Below are positions 1-9,050 of a stretch of DNA of 64,000 nt, one piece after another. Where the stretch lies: positions 1-64,000 of the forward strand of contig JAXLQL010000026.1 in assembly GCA_046331625.1 (NCBI GenBank), in the 5' to 3' direction. This DNA is from JAXLQL01 sp046331625 (GTDB lineage: Bacteria > Acidobacteriota > Terriglobia > Bryobacterales > Bryobacteraceae). A program made the position numbers and the translations under genes. A model generated the notes under the pieces. The model was not told the origin of the DNA. It saw only the letters and a list, made by a program, of their open reading frames with translations, and searched no databases. Numbering within the stretch: the stretch's first letter is position 1; the number at the start of each line of letters is the position of its first letter.

Positions 1-176
1 TTCTCGAACTTGGCGCGGACCGCGTCGCGCTCGGAGGCGCTGAGGGTGGGCTCGACGCCGTGTTTGTGAGAGGTGCGGAGTTCGACGGCTTCGTAGCCGA
101 GCTTGGGGAGCTTCGAGACGATCGCATCCACGTCCCAGTCTTTGATGACGTTGTAGGTGACGCAGCCGAGCAGCAT
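1..176 (-). CDS. Sugar phosphate isomerase/epimerase, N-terminal part only
   Basis: The gene runs off the left edge, so only the first 58 codons are visible on the minus strand. The translation begins MLLGCVTYNVIKDWDVD and continues through a KLPKLGYEAVELRTSH segment. That is the usual opening of xylose-isomerase-like TIM barrels (AP endonuclease family 2): a beta strand, a helix, then a strand ending in E-L-R. Such enzymes isomerise or epimerise sugars and are abundant in this lineage, often next to Gfo/Idh/MocA genes. ATG at 174-176 is taken as start. A GTG two codons upstream is possible. No signal peptide is seen, so it is probably cytoplasmic. Substrate cannot be inferred. Confidence 0.6.
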   Translation of the reverse strand, partial: MLLGCVTYNVIKDWDVDAIVSKLPKLGYEAVELRTSHKHGVEPTLSASERDAVRAKFE

Positions 177-228
177 GGCCACTATGGTATCAACTGGGGT
201 TCGGACGGGACTGCTCCGCAGGCCCGCG

Positions 229-1200
229 TCACGGGGAAGTTATTCGGTTGTCGAAGAGCGAGCGGACCGGGGTCCACGAGCCCAGAGTAGCGGGCTCGGC
301 TACCTTCCTTGCAAAATCGTTTCCGGGATGTGATTGAGGAAGCAGGGAGTTCCGATTTTTGCGAGACACGAACTGCATAGGTTTCGTGCACTGGCGCGCG
401 CTGCCGAGGTATTTGCATGCGATGGCCGGTGCTCCTTCGCCAACAGTTTCCGGCCCGGAGTTCCGGAGTCCTGGAAGCGGCTCGGCGGTGGACTCGAGTT
501 CCGCTTGTTCGGCTCCGGGCAAGGCGTTGAGGAAGTCGAGTCCGGTGCGGCGTTCCACTTCGGCAATCGAGCACGCGAAGTGAGCGAGCGGCTCGGCGGG
601 ATTGTATCCATTGGGAAGAATCGCGGCGAAGGCGTGGCGGGCCTGGCCGCGGCCGGCCACGACGACTTTGAAGATCTGGCACGGCACGGCGACCTGATTG
701 GCGCCGATGCGGGCGTCGTCAGGGCAGAAGACGGGTCCGGTGAAGACGAGGACGAAGTCCGCGCCGGCAGCGAGTTTGCGGACGGCGCCTTCGAGCACGC
801 GCCACTTTCCCGAGTTGAGTGCGGCGTTTTGTGGAACGGCGTTCGAGAAGAGAAAGGAGTCGCGGAGTGCGTCTTCGCTCCAAGCCATGTCAGCCGCGGG
901 GACGAGATGACCGCGAACCCAGCCCGAGTTGCGGTAGTCGGAGTCCGACGCGCCTGGTTGCGCGAGGACGAGGTCGCGGCGGAAATGGCGCGGACGTTGC
1001 GCCCGGCCGTTCAGACGCTCAGGTGTGATCTCGTAGGCGGTCCATACGGGGACGCGGAGCGAGGCGCTGTGGCAAAGGACGAATGCGGAGCGGGTGGCCA
1101 GTTCCTGTCCGGGGAGTTCGCAGGCAGGGAGGCCGAAGCGGTCCGGCTGAGCGAGTAGGGCGTGAGCGGCGAGGAGGAGTATTTGCGTGCGCACACTCAT
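229..1200 (-). CDS. Secreted DNA/RNA non-specific endonuclease (EndoG/NUC family)
   Basis: A 323-residue protein with a short hydrophobic N-terminus (LLLAAHALLAQ), so probably exported. The core matches the beta-beta-alpha-metal nuclease family: a VPVWTAYEITPERLNG segment, then RGHLVPAADMAWSEDA carrying the catalytic His, then SNAVPQNAALNSGKW with the metal-binding Asn region, FTGPVF, and a late ERRTGLDFLNALPG block. The family signature is normally DRGH. Here the Asp is Val (VRGH), which may lower activity. The last 80 or so residues have no family resemblance and look unconstrained. The start and first seven codons lie inside a tandemly duplicated segment (1181-1501). A decayed second copy sits at 30384-30810. 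Role is probably extracellular nucleic-acid digestion. Confidence 0.75.
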   Translation of the reverse strand: MSVRTQILLLAAHALLAQPDRFGLPACELPGQELATRSAFVLCHSASLRVPVWTAYEITPERLNGRAQRPRHFRRDLVLAQPGASDSDYRNSGWVRGHLVPAADMAWSEDALRDSFLFSNAVPQNAALNSGKWRVLEGAVRKLAAGADFVLVFTGPVFCPDDARIGANQVAVPCQIFKVVVAGRGQARHAFAAILPNGYNPAEPLAHFACSIAEVERRTGLDFLNALPGAEQAELESTAEPLPGLRNSGPETVGEGAPAIACKYLGSARQCTKPMQFVSRKNRNSLLPQSHPGNDFARKVAEPATLGSWTPVRSLFDNRITSP

Positions 1201-1501
1201 CTATCGGAATGTTTGGAACATTTCTTTAGGGATTTGTTTGCATGGGTCGAGCGAACATTCGCCGGTCCGGCTCCGGGGAGATGTGTTCCGGCAGCCGGCG
1301 CGAATCGATTCCGAACGCCGCAAGCTCTGCCGGGCGGGCAGATTTGCGTGCGCACACTCATCTATCGGAATGTTTGGAACATTTCTTTAGAGATTTGTTT
1401 GGGTTGGGTCGAGCGGAAATCCGCCGGTCCGCTCAGGAGAGAGGTGTTCCGGCAGCCGGCGCGATCGATTCCGAGCGCCGCAAGGTCTGCTGGCCGGGCA
1501 G
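1181..1501. repeat. Direct tandem duplication of about 161 bp spanning the nuclease start
   Basis: Two adjacent near-identical units, 1181-1341 and 1342-1501. Each begins ATTTGCGTGCGCACACTCAT and ends near GCCGGGCAG or CGGGCGGGCA. The first bases of a third unit (ATTTGCGT) follow at 1503-1510. Read on the minus strand, each unit holds the nuclease upstream region, its ATG and its first seven codons, so the gene has one working start and one orphan start behind it. The unit contains an AT-rich palindrome-like core (AATGTTCCAAACATT) just upstream of the start. Confidence 0.85.
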
Positions 1502-1530
1502 CATTTGCGTTGCTTGACTCGGGCCGGCGG

Positions 1531-2646
1531 CTACGGGATCAACTCGAGCATCCGGTCGATCTCGGCGGGGGCGATGTAGAAGTGCGGCGATGCGCGGACC
1601 CATCCCTGCCGGGGCGCGGCCACGATCCCGTTTTCGCGCAGCTTCTTCACGATCATCCGGCTGTCGATGCCTTCTTTGCGGAAGCTCACGATGCCGGAAC
1701 GGTGCGCGTCAGAGCCGGTGCCCAGTACTTCGCAGCCTTTGGCGCGCACTCCGGCCTCCATGCGCTCAGAGAGCGCGAGCACCGCGGGCCGGATCTGCTC
1801 CACGCCGATGCCGTTGAGATAGTCGAACGAAGCGCGCAGGCCGTAGATGCCGATGGTGTTCAGCGTGCCGCATTCGTAACGGCCCGCGTCGGAGCGCAGC
1901 GCCATGTCGCGCGAGGCGTAGTCGGCGTAGGCGGCGACGTTGGTCCAGCCGAATTCCACGGGCTCGATCGAGTCCTGAAATTCCTTCTGTATGTACAGGA
2001 CCCCGCAGCCTTCCGGACCGAGCAGCCACTTGTGTCCGTCGGCGGCCAGCGCGTGGATGCCCGCACGGCGCACGTCGATCGGGAACGCGCCCAGGCCCTG
2101 GATGGCGTCGACGAAGAAGAACGTACCGCGGCGGCGGCAGATCTCGCCGATGGCATCGAGGTCCACGCGATGGCCGCTCAGGTAGTTCACGTAGCTGATC
2201 GCGAGCAGGTGCGCGCCGTCGCAGGCGGCGTCGATACGGTCGAGCGGGTCATAGATCGAGAGCCACTCCACCCTCACGCCTTTCGGAGCGAGGCGCTGCC
2301 AGGGATAGTAGTTGGCCGGGAACTCCTCGCGGAAGGCGACCACCTTGTCGCCCGCGCGCCAGTCAAGCCCGAGCGCGACCGTGGCGATTCCTTCGGAGGT
2401 GTTCTTGACGACGGCGATCTCGTCGCGGTGCGCTCCGATCATGCGGGCGGCGCCAACGCGCAAGCCTTCGTAGGTTTCGAGCCATCCGTCATAGTGGAGC
2501 GAGCCCCAGTGACAGGCGTCGGCAGCGAGGTGCGCCATGGCATCGGCGGCGGGTTTGGACAGCGGCGCCACGGCCGCGTGGTTGAGGTAGATGAGGTTGG
2601 CAGTGACCGGGAACTGAGCCCGGTGCTGCTCCCAGAGCGCGGACAT
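1531..2646 (-). CDS. Class V aminotransferase / cysteine-desulfurase-like PLP enzyme
   Basis: A 371-residue fold-type I PLP enzyme. Visible landmarks are LNHAAVAPLS near the N-terminus, KNTSEGIATVALGLDW at about 81-96, FVDAIQGLGAFP with the cofactor Asp180 and Gln183, and ADGHKWLLGPEG with the Schiff-base Lys206. Cysteine desulfurases carry a mobile loop with an active Cys. I cannot place one here, so the reaction may be a lyase or aminotransferase type, possibly isopenicillin-N-epimerase-like. ATG at 2646 is chosen because alignment-like similarity begins at MSALWEQ. The longer open frame to 2730 adds an arginine-rich stretch unlike the family. It is a stand-alone gene divergent from the large surface protein, with about 100 bases between them. 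Confidence 0.8.
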   Translation of the reverse strand: MSALWEQHRAQFPVTANLIYLNHAAVAPLSKPAADAMAHLAADACHWGSLHYDGWLETYEGLRVGAARMIGAHRDEIAVVKNTSEGIATVALGLDWRAGDKVVAFREEFPANYYPWQRLAPKGVRVEWLSIYDPLDRIDAACDGAHLLAISYVNYLSGHRVDLDAIGEICRRRGTFFFVDAIQGLGAFPIDVRRAGIHALAADGHKWLLGPEGCGVLYIQKEFQDSIEPVEFGWTNVAAYADYASRDMALRSDAGRYECGTLNTIGIYGLRASFDYLNGIGVEQIRPAVLALSERMEAGVRAKGCEVLGTGSDAHRSGIVSFRKEGIDSRMIVKKLRENGIVAAPRQGWVRASPHFYIAPAEIDRMLELIP

Positions 2647-2749
2647 CCTAATGACTATAGCGAGATTGCTTCCGGTCCGGCGATGCTTAGATGGAGGGGC
2701 GCGTGCGATAAGCTGTTCCTGATGCGGCACGGAGGGACATTTCTGTTCA

Positions 2750-5700
2750 ATGCATAAATTCGTGTTCTTGTTCGCGTCGATATTGGCCGCGGCGCCGGCA
2801 GTCGACCGCCTGCCCGCGCATTTCGAACCGAATCAGGGACAGGGTTCGCCGTGGGCGAGCTTCGTCTCGCGCGGGAGCGGATACGATCTCGAATTGAGCG
2901 CATCGCAGGCGCGGCTGCGCACACGCTCGGGCGTCGTTACGATGCGGCTGGCGGGCGCGTCACCCGATGCGAAGGCGACTGCGCTCGATCCGCTGGAGGG
3001 CAAGGTCAGCTACTTCGACGGGAGCGACCGCTCGAAATGGCGCGCGGGAATTCCCGCTTACCGGCGCGTGAAGGTGGAGCAGGTTTATCCCGGGATCGAT
3101 CTGATCTACTACGGGAACCGGCAGGAACTCGAGTACGATTTCGTGATCGCGCCCGGCGCCGATCCGGGTGCGGTGGAGCTGGCGTTCGAGGACGCGCGTA
3201 GCGTTCGTGTGGCGCAGGATGGGGCGCTGACGATTGAGACGGAGGGTGGTCCGGTGCAGTGGCGGAAGCCGGTGCTGTATCAGGGGTCGGGCGAGGGGCG
3301 CCGTGAGGTGACGGGCGGGTATGAGGTCGGCGAGGGGGGGCGTGTTCGGTTTCGGGTGGGAGAGTATGATCGGTCGCGGGAGTTGGTGATTGATCCGGTG
3401 CTCGAGTACGTGAACTGGATTCCGGAGGGCTTGGTTTACAAGGCAATGGCAGTGGATTCCGCAGGCAGCGTCTATTTGGCGAGCCCCGATTGGGCTGGGC
3501 GGCCCTCCATCATGAAACTCAACCCCGCAGGCACGGACTTCACCTACCTCGCCTACATCGGTGGACACGGCACAGCGACAGCCATTGTCCTGGACCCTTC
3601 CGGCAACGCGTTCCTCGGGGGAACCACCACATTCACGGACATTCCCGCGATCTCGGCGGGGCAAGTTTTCGGTACGCTTCCGGCCGGTGATTTCGTGTTT
3701 GGAGTGAACGCTTCTGGAACGCAACCGATCTTCTCGGTGAGTGTGCCGGATCCGACGGGCGGCGGTATCTTCTTACTTGCCTACGACCCTGTGGGAAACC
3801 AGATCCTCCTGCTCAAGAACTATCACCGGTATCTCGATAGGATCCGGATTCCAGATGGGACTCGCACACGGTTTCAGTACGCGAGCAACCACTACGTTGC
3901 CGGTGGTGTGGCGGCGGATCCAGCGAGCGGCGAGTTGTTCCTTGCTGGGACTGTCTACCGGACGAACTCGACCGGCCAGCCTTCGCTTCAACCAGTGAAC
4001 GGTTCTAGCGACTGCTTCATCTCACGGTTCGCCCGCGACGGCACGTCGTTCCGTTTCACTGAAACGGTGCACTTCGGTGGTAGTGGAGATGAGGACTGCA
4101 ACAGCATAGCTTTCAGTGGTGCCTTTATTTATGCTATCGGCGCAACATATCAAGGTCCTGCGAATCCTAGCACATACAGGATCGGCGCTGGTACCAGCTT
4201 CATTGCTCGAATCAACCGGGACCTGACGGGAAATCCAACGTACCTTGTATCGGGAGACTTTAGAACCTTCGCGATCGATGGTGGCAAGATCTATGTCGGG
4301 GGTACAGCCTCAAGTTCGGGTCTGGCAGTAGGCTCGAGCCTCAAGCCTGGTATCGAGGGTCTGGGTGGAACGATTGGGATTAGCGGAGATAGCGGGTCCA
4401 CATGGTCTCCTGCCTATGGCTTCGTCGGCCAAGGAAACTCGATTGCAATCGACCCGCAGAATCCAGGCAGAGTGTATGCGGTTTTTGATCAACTCGGGGT
4501 CCGTAGTGATGACAGCGGGCGGAGTTGGACTTCGTTCACCGGAGGCCGCGAGATAGCGATCAGTTCTGACGGCTCGCGAGTTTATGTCGGCTTGGCCTCT
4601 GGGTTCCTTGCGGTCTATTCCAGTAGCGGACCGGCGCTTGTAGCCCCTCGCAGTGTGTTACCCGCGTCGCTATTCGGGAGCCCGAGACCGCATGCCGATC
4701 CTTCGAACCCATTAGTGGCCTACGTGGCTCAAGGCGGTATCGCGCGCACTGCGGACGGCGGCGTAACCTGGACTAAGCTCAGGGATGACGTGACGAACGG
4801 GTTGGCGATCCATCCACTCGCTCCTTCGACGCTATGGGCAGCGACCTCGACCGGCCTCATCAGGAGCGTTGACACTGGCGCAACGTGGATAGGGTCTGTC
4901 GCTGGACTTCCTTCAGGTAGCGTCCAAGACGTTGTCGTCGCGCGATCAAACCCGAATGTACTCTACTGCCTTGCTGCGAACCGGGTCTATCGCAGCAACA
5001 ACGGTGGGGTGAACTGGATCCTTGCGAATGGCGGATTGCCCAATATCGACGTGTACGAGAACTCTCGCCGGCTAACCGTGTCCCCGTCGAATCCGGACAC
5101 TGTCTATCTCGCATCCCCCTACGGTGCCTTCCGCACGGTGAACGGGGGGGCGAGTTGGGCAGCCATAGGGGCGTTCGGTGGCCGGCAGGTTACCGCGATC
5201 GTGACCGATCCTGTGAACCCGGCAAACCTATTTGCGACGACCGACATTCACTACGACCTTTTTGTAGGCAGGCTCACGCTGGATGGACAGCCGGAGTGGA
5301 TCACGTATTTCGGCGGACGCGACAATGAGTTCTTCGGTACCTTGAGCGCGCAGTCCGGCTCAGTCTACTTCGCCGGGGACTCCTACGATCCTCGCAGCCT
5401 CCCGTCGACGGCCTCGGCGTCGTACCGTGAGCAGCAGTCTTTCATCGCCAAGATCGGCAATGCAAGCCCTGCGTCCTGTGCCTACCAGGTTAGGCGCACT
5501 TCGCAGGATTCAATTGGCGGCACGGGCACGATCACGATCATCAGCCCTCCTGGTTGCGCTTGGGCCGCCACCACTTCGGACTCGTGGATATTTCTCCCGC
5601 CCGGATCGAGCGGGACTGGAACGGGTTCGGTGAAGTACTGGCTGGAGGCGAACCCTGGAGCTAGCCGAGCCGGTTCCATTCGCGTTGCCGGGAGCACCAT

Positions 5701-7789
5701 TCCCATCCAGCAAGGAAGCGCCGATTGCACCTACACCTTCGATCCGCCGTCACGAACGCTGGGAACTGGTGCTGGAACGGAAACGGTTTCGCTGCTGACT
5801 CAAACCGGTTGTCCGTGGGACATCGCTTTGTCCGGTGTGGGTAATCGAAGAGGCTGGGCCGTCTCGCCGGTCACTGGTGCGGGCTCATCGACGATTTCGT
5901 ACTCGTTCCCCGCCGACCCCGATCAATCAGAGTTCATCCCGAGCGCGGTTGGCGTTTTGGGAGGAGGGTCCTTTCTTGCGCTCCATCAGCTCTCGCGGAC
6001 CAATGTGGCCTGCACGGCGAGGGTGTCCTCTTCCTCCGTAAGCTTCGCGGCCTCGGGTGGGACCTCGTCAATCGATCTCAACATCCCGTACATCTGCTCG
6101 AGGACGCCCTCTACCTCCGCAACTTGGCTTACAGTGACTCCGGAGACGTCCACGGGACCCGGCAAGCTCACGCTCAAGAGCGCCCCCAACTTGTCGTCCT
6201 CCCCTCGCACGGCCACGGTCACGATCGCGGGTGCGGCGATCTCCGTTACCCAAGCCGGAAACTGCGGTCCGGGCCTCTGTTCCTTTGCGGGTCCCATCAT
6301 CTCGAATCCGAGTCCCGCGCTCACCATCGGCGTCAGCGGCGTCACTTTCCAGTGGGGCGCGATCAATGGAGTCGCTGGCTACCAGATGCGCATCACGCAA
6401 GGCGGCAGTCTCGTCTTCGAAGGCACGCTGCTGGGGTCCGGCGCCACGAGTACTCTCGTCAGCTTGCCGCACGCGCAAGGATACACTTTCGGGGTGCGCG
6501 GTTGCGTCTCGCAGCCGTTCGCCGACGCGAGTTGCGGGGCGTTCTCAACGGTCGACTTCAACGTCTCACTACCGGTGGCGTCACCTCCCACGATCCTCGC
6601 GCCAACGGCAAACCAATTTCTCGACACGTCCACGCAGACATTTCGTTGGAGCGCAGTGGCTGGCGCCCAAAGTTACGAGATTGATCTCACTTCGTTCGAG
6701 CGAGAGCTGTCCATGACGGTCTTTGGCGCCGGTGGGAATCCACCTCCCACAGAAACCGTGTACTCGATGCATTCCGGCTACTACACCCTACGTGTTCGCG
6801 CCTGCGTTGCCGCCTGCGGCGATTGGTCGGCGCCGGTGTCCTTCTCAGTGACCTTGCCGGCCGTGCCCACGGTAGCGCCGAACACCCCGACCTGCACGCT
6901 CAACACGAACCGGCTCAACTGCAACTGGAACTCCGTCACCAACGCGGACATCTACGTCATCCAGGCCGTCAACCCCACCGCTGGACCCGGCGGAGGCGCT
7001 CTTACTGTCGCCAGCCGCCAGGTTCCCACGCCCACGGTCAGTGACTTGCTGGTCCCCACTGGACCCATCGCTGTGTTCGTGGCCGCCTGCAACGGCAACG
7101 GCTGCGGACCCTACAGCGCTCCGGCGCAACTCACCGTCACCGCCGCGAATCCGGTGCAACCGGTGCTCGGCTCGCCGGTTCCTGGCTCGCAGGTTACTTC
7201 GAATCCGGTCTTCTTCTCCTGGAGCCGGATCCCGGGCGACAATGGCTCGAACACTCTTTACCGGCTCTTCGTGCAGGACCTCTCTCGCGGCGCCACGGGG
7301 CTCGACGTTCTGACACGGTCCAACTTCTACTCGGCGGCGTTCAAGGGCGAAGGCTCGCGGTATGACGCGGTGGTGGTGGCGAATCCCGATACTCCGCAAC
7401 AGGTGATCGGGCCGGCCGCGGGCTTCGTGGTGCGCGCGGAGAATCCGGCGTCGCCGACGATGGTCGAACCGCGCCATCAGCAACCGGGCGTCGATTCCAC
7501 GGTGGCGGCGGGTAATGTGCTGCTTGGTTGGGGTCCCGTGCCGGGCGCTTCCTTATATGAGTACTTCGTGGCGCGGCCGGGGCAATCGAATCCGGTGGCG
7601 CGCGGGGTGACTCCGGGACTGTTCGTGCAAGTGCCGGTGCCGGCGGTGGGCAGCGCGCCTACGGTTTACAACGGGATTGTTCGGGCATGCAGCGGCGGGG
7701 TGCCGTGTACGTTCGGGTCAGAGGCGAACTGGGGGCCGTGGTCAAACGCGGCGGGCGGGCCTGGGGTGACGTCCTTCACGGTCCGGTGA
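2750..7789 (+). CDS. Giant secreted SBBP / Asp-box / BACON / Fn3-like surface protein
   Basis: A 1679-residue secreted protein. Residues 1-17 are a signal peptide. Residues 20-220 match the N-terminal domain typical of SBBP proteins (LPAHFEPNQGQ at its start, IDLIYYGN and VIDPVLEYV later). Residues 230-540 hold beta-propeller repeats. Residues 540-815 contain at least six Asp-box motifs of the S-x-D-x-G-x-x-W type (for example GDSGSTW, DDSGRSW, ADGGVTW, VDTGATW). A last SBBP-like repeat follows, then three BACON-like modules at about 907-1165 with their CxW-type strands, and Fn3-like modules to the end. Such proteins are probably outer-surface glycan- or protein-binding propellers. No catalytic residues are evident. 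The C-terminus lacks a recognisable sorting signal. Confidence 0.8.
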   Translation: MHKFVFLFASILAAAPAVDRLPAHFEPNQGQGSPWASFVSRGSGYDLELSASQARLRTRSGVVTMRLAGASPDAKATALDPLEGKVSYFDGSDRSKWRAGIPAYRRVKVEQVYPGIDLIYYGNRQELEYDFVIAPGADPGAVELAFEDARSVRVAQDGALTIETEGGPVQWRKPVLYQGSGEGRREVTGGYEVGEGGRVRFRVGEYDRSRELVIDPVLEYVNWIPEGLVYKAMAVDSAGSVYLASPDWAGRPSIMKLNPAGTDFTYLAYIGGHGTATAIVLDPSGNAFLGGTTTFTDIPAISAGQVFGTLPAGDFVFGVNASGTQPIFSVSVPDPTGGGIFLLAYDPVGNQILLLKNYHRYLDRIRIPDGTRTRFQYASNHYVAGGVAADPASGELFLAGTVYRTNSTGQPSLQPVNGSSDCFISRFARDGTSFRFTETVHFGGSGDEDCNSIAFSGAFIYAIGATYQGPANPSTYRIGAGTSFIARINRDLTGNPTYLVSGDFRTFAIDGGKIYVGGTASSSGLAVGSSLKPGIEGLGGTIGISGDSGSTWSPAYGFVGQGNSIAIDPQNPGRVYAVFDQLGVRSDDSGRSWTSFTGGREIAISSDGSRVYVGLASGFLAVYSSSGPALVAPRSVLPASLFGSPRPHADPSNPLVAYVAQGGIARTADGGVTWTKLRDDVTNGLAIHPLAPSTLWAATSTGLIRSVDTGATWIGSVAGLPSGSVQDVVVARSNPNVLYCLAANRVYRSNNGGVNWILANGGLPNIDVYENSRRLTVSPSNPDTVYLASPYGAFRTVNGGASWAAIGAFGGRQVTAIVTDPVNPANLFATTDIHYDLFVGRLTLDGQPEWITYFGGRDNEFFGTLSAQSGSVYFAGDSYDPRSLPSTASASYREQQSFIAKIGNASPASCAYQVRRTSQDSIGGTGTITIISPPGCAWAATTSDSWIFLPPGSSGTGTGSVKYWLEANPGASRAGSIRVAGSTIPIQQGSADCTYTFDPPSRTLGTGAGTETVSLLTQTGCPWDIALSGVGNRRGWAVSPVTGAGSSTISYSFPADPDQSEFIPSAVGVLGGGSFLALHQLSRTNVACTARVSSSSVSFAASGGTSSIDLNIPYICSRTPSTSATWLTVTPETSTGPGKLTLKSAPNLSSSPRTATVTIAGAAISVTQAGNCGPGLCSFAGPIISNPSPALTIGVSGVTFQWGAINGVAGYQMRITQGGSLVFEGTLLGSGATSTLVSLPHAQGYTFGVRGCVSQPFADASCGAFSTVDFNVSLPVASPPTILAPTANQFLDTSTQTFRWSAVAGAQSYEIDLTSFERELSMTVFGAGGNPPPTETVYSMHSGYYTLRVRACVAACGDWSAPVSFSVTLPAVPTVAPNTPTCTLNTNRLNCNWNSVTNADIYVIQAVNPTAGPGGGALTVASRQVPTPTVSDLLVPTGPIAVFVAACNGNGCGPYSAPAQLTVTAANPVQPVLGSPVPGSQVTSNPVFFSWSRIPGDNGSNTLYRLFVQDLSRGATGLDVLTRSNFYSAAFKGEGSRYDAVVVANPDTPQQVIGPAAGFVVRAENPASPTMVEPRHQQPGVDSTVAAGNVLLGWGPVPGASLYEYFVARPGQSNPVARGVTPGLFVQVPVPAVGSAPTVYNGIVRACSGGVPCTFGSEANWGPWSNAAGGPGVTSFTVR

Positions 7790-7813
7790 CGGATTCGCGC
7801 GGATTGCAAAAAT

Positions 7814-7844
7814 TTGCAAAGGCGGATGAAACCGGCTTTATAAT
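7814..7844 (+). promoter_or_regulatory. Candidate promoter of the M48 protease gene
   Basis: A consensus -10 hexamer TATAAT at 7839-7844 lies 32 bases before the ATG. The best -35 candidate is TTGCAA at 7814-7819 with a long 19-base spacer. A Shine-Dalgarno-like GGAGGGCGG precedes the start. Confidence 0.5.
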
Positions 7845-7876
7845 GGAGGCATCATACCGTCCAGGAGGGCGGCTTA

Positions 7877-8875
7877 ATGAAAGGTTTCGTCTGCCGAATC
7901 ACTTCCGCCACGCTTGCGGCACTTCTTCTGCTCCCGGCCGCCGGTCTGGCGAAAAAGAAGAACGACAAGAAGGACGTCGAACAGATCGGCGAGCGTGACG
8001 TCGGCAAGGGCGTCAACTGGTACTCGCTCGAGAAGGAGATCGGCTTGGGCAAAGGCTTGGCGCAGGAGATCGAGCGGCAGGCCAAGATCGTGGATGACCC
8101 GGTGATCGCCGAGTACGTCAACCGCGTGGGGCAGAACCTGGTCCGCAATTCGGACGTGAAAGTCCCGGTGACGATCAAGGTGCTGGACGCCGAGGAAGTG
8201 AACGCGTTCGCGCTGCCCGGCGGATTCTTCTTTGTGAACACGGGCTTGATTCTGCGGGCGGAAAGCGAGTCGGAGTTGGCTGGCGTGATGGCGCACGAGA
8301 TTGCGCATATCGCGGCGCGGCACGGTACGCGGCAGGCTACGCGCGGCGGCATCGTCAACTTGGCTACTATCCCGCTGATCTTCATGGGCGGCTGGGCCGG
8401 ATACGGCGTGCGGCAAGCGGCGAGCGTGCTGATCCCGATCGGGTTCCTCTCGTTCTCGCGCGGGTTCGAAGCCGAAGCCGACATGCTGGGGCTGCAGTAC
8501 CTCTACAAGGCAGGGTATGATCCGCAGGCGTTCGTGGACTTTTTCGAGAAGCTCCAATCAGACGAGAAACGCAAACCGGGCACCATGGCCAAGGTGTTCT
8601 CCTCGCATCCGCCCACCGATGAGCGCATTCAGGATTCGCAGAAGAACATCCAGGAGATCCTCAAGGCGAAGCCCGAGTACGTGGTGACCACCTCAGAATT
8701 CAATGACGTGAAGACCCGGCTGTCGTCGATGCTGAACCGCCGCAAGGTGGATGACAAAGACACCAACAAGCCGAGGCTGCGTAAGCAGGGTTCGGGCCGC
8801 ATCGATTCCGACGGCAACGAGAAGCCGAAGGCGGAAGACGAAGAAGAACGTCCTACCCTCAAACGCAGGAACTGA
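7877..8875 (+). CDS. Periplasmic M48-family metalloprotease (BepA/YfgC- or LoiP-like)
   Basis: A 332-residue protein with an N-terminal signal sequence (hydrophobic 9-24, then a KKK-rich stretch). The zinc site is explicit: H140-E141-x-x-H144 in MAHEIAHIAARHG, and the third ligand Glu198 in FEAEAD with Asp202. The upstream IAEYVNRVGQNLVR and LDAEEVNAFALPGGFFFVNTGL blocks are standard for the BepA/Oma1-type M48 family. The C-terminal 100 residues are charged and low-complexity, ending KRRN, with no TPR domain as in BepA. Likely role is envelope protein quality control. ATG at 7877 has a good ribosome site. The gene is monocistronic with its own promoter and terminator. Confidence 0.85.
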   Translation: MKGFVCRITSATLAALLLLPAAGLAKKKNDKKDVEQIGERDVGKGVNWYSLEKEIGLGKGLAQEIERQAKIVDDPVIAEYVNRVGQNLVRNSDVKVPVTIKVLDAEEVNAFALPGGFFFVNTGLILRAESESELAGVMAHEIAHIAARHGTRQATRGGIVNLATIPLIFMGGWAGYGVRQAASVLIPIGFLSFSRGFEAEADMLGLQYLYKAGYDPQAFVDFFEKLQSDEKRKPGTMAKVFSSHPPTDERIQDSQKNIQEILKAKPEYVVTTSEFNDVKTRLSSMLNRRKVDDKDTNKPRLRKQGSGRIDSDGNEKPKAEDEEERPTLKRRN

Positions 8876-8895
8876 TGTATACTAGTTGACGCTTT

Positions 8896-8921
8896 GCTCA
8901 CACTCACTCCTCCTTGTGAGC
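8896..8921 (+). other. Hairpin between M48 gene and terminator
   Basis: Perfect 7-bp inverted repeat GCTCACA / TGTGAGC around a 12-base pyrimidine-rich loop, directly upstream of the stronger terminator hairpin. Function unknown. It may protect the 3' end of the protease mRNA. Confidence 0.4.
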
Positions 8922-8928
8922 AAATTTC

Positions 8929-8975
8929 GCCCGGTGCTGTACTCCTCCGGCGGCACCGGGCCTTTTCCTTTTCTT
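8929..8975 (+). terminator. Intrinsic terminator after the M48 protease gene
   Basis: A 9-bp perfect stem GCCCGGTGC / GCACCGGGC with a 15-base loop is followed at once by CTTTTCCTTTTCTT. This is a classical Rho-independent arrangement. Confidence 0.8.
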
Positions 8976-9050
8976 CTCTCCCCGCAATATTTTTGAGAGC
9001 ACGCACTGACCCAGAGTGATGCTCGCTACCGGGTGCTATTGCGTGCGCCG

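Noticed and set aside
1181..1510. Tandem repeats as a possible CRISPR array
   Set aside because: Units are about 161 bp, adjacent without spacers, and contain a gene start.
1162..2757. Long open frame on the plus strand opposite the class V aminotransferase
   Set aside because: It is the mirror of the conserved minus-strand gene, caused by GC-rich third positions. Its translation is Asp/Gly/Ala/Arg-rich without pattern. Only the first 80 bases in the leader repeat were kept as a separate observation.
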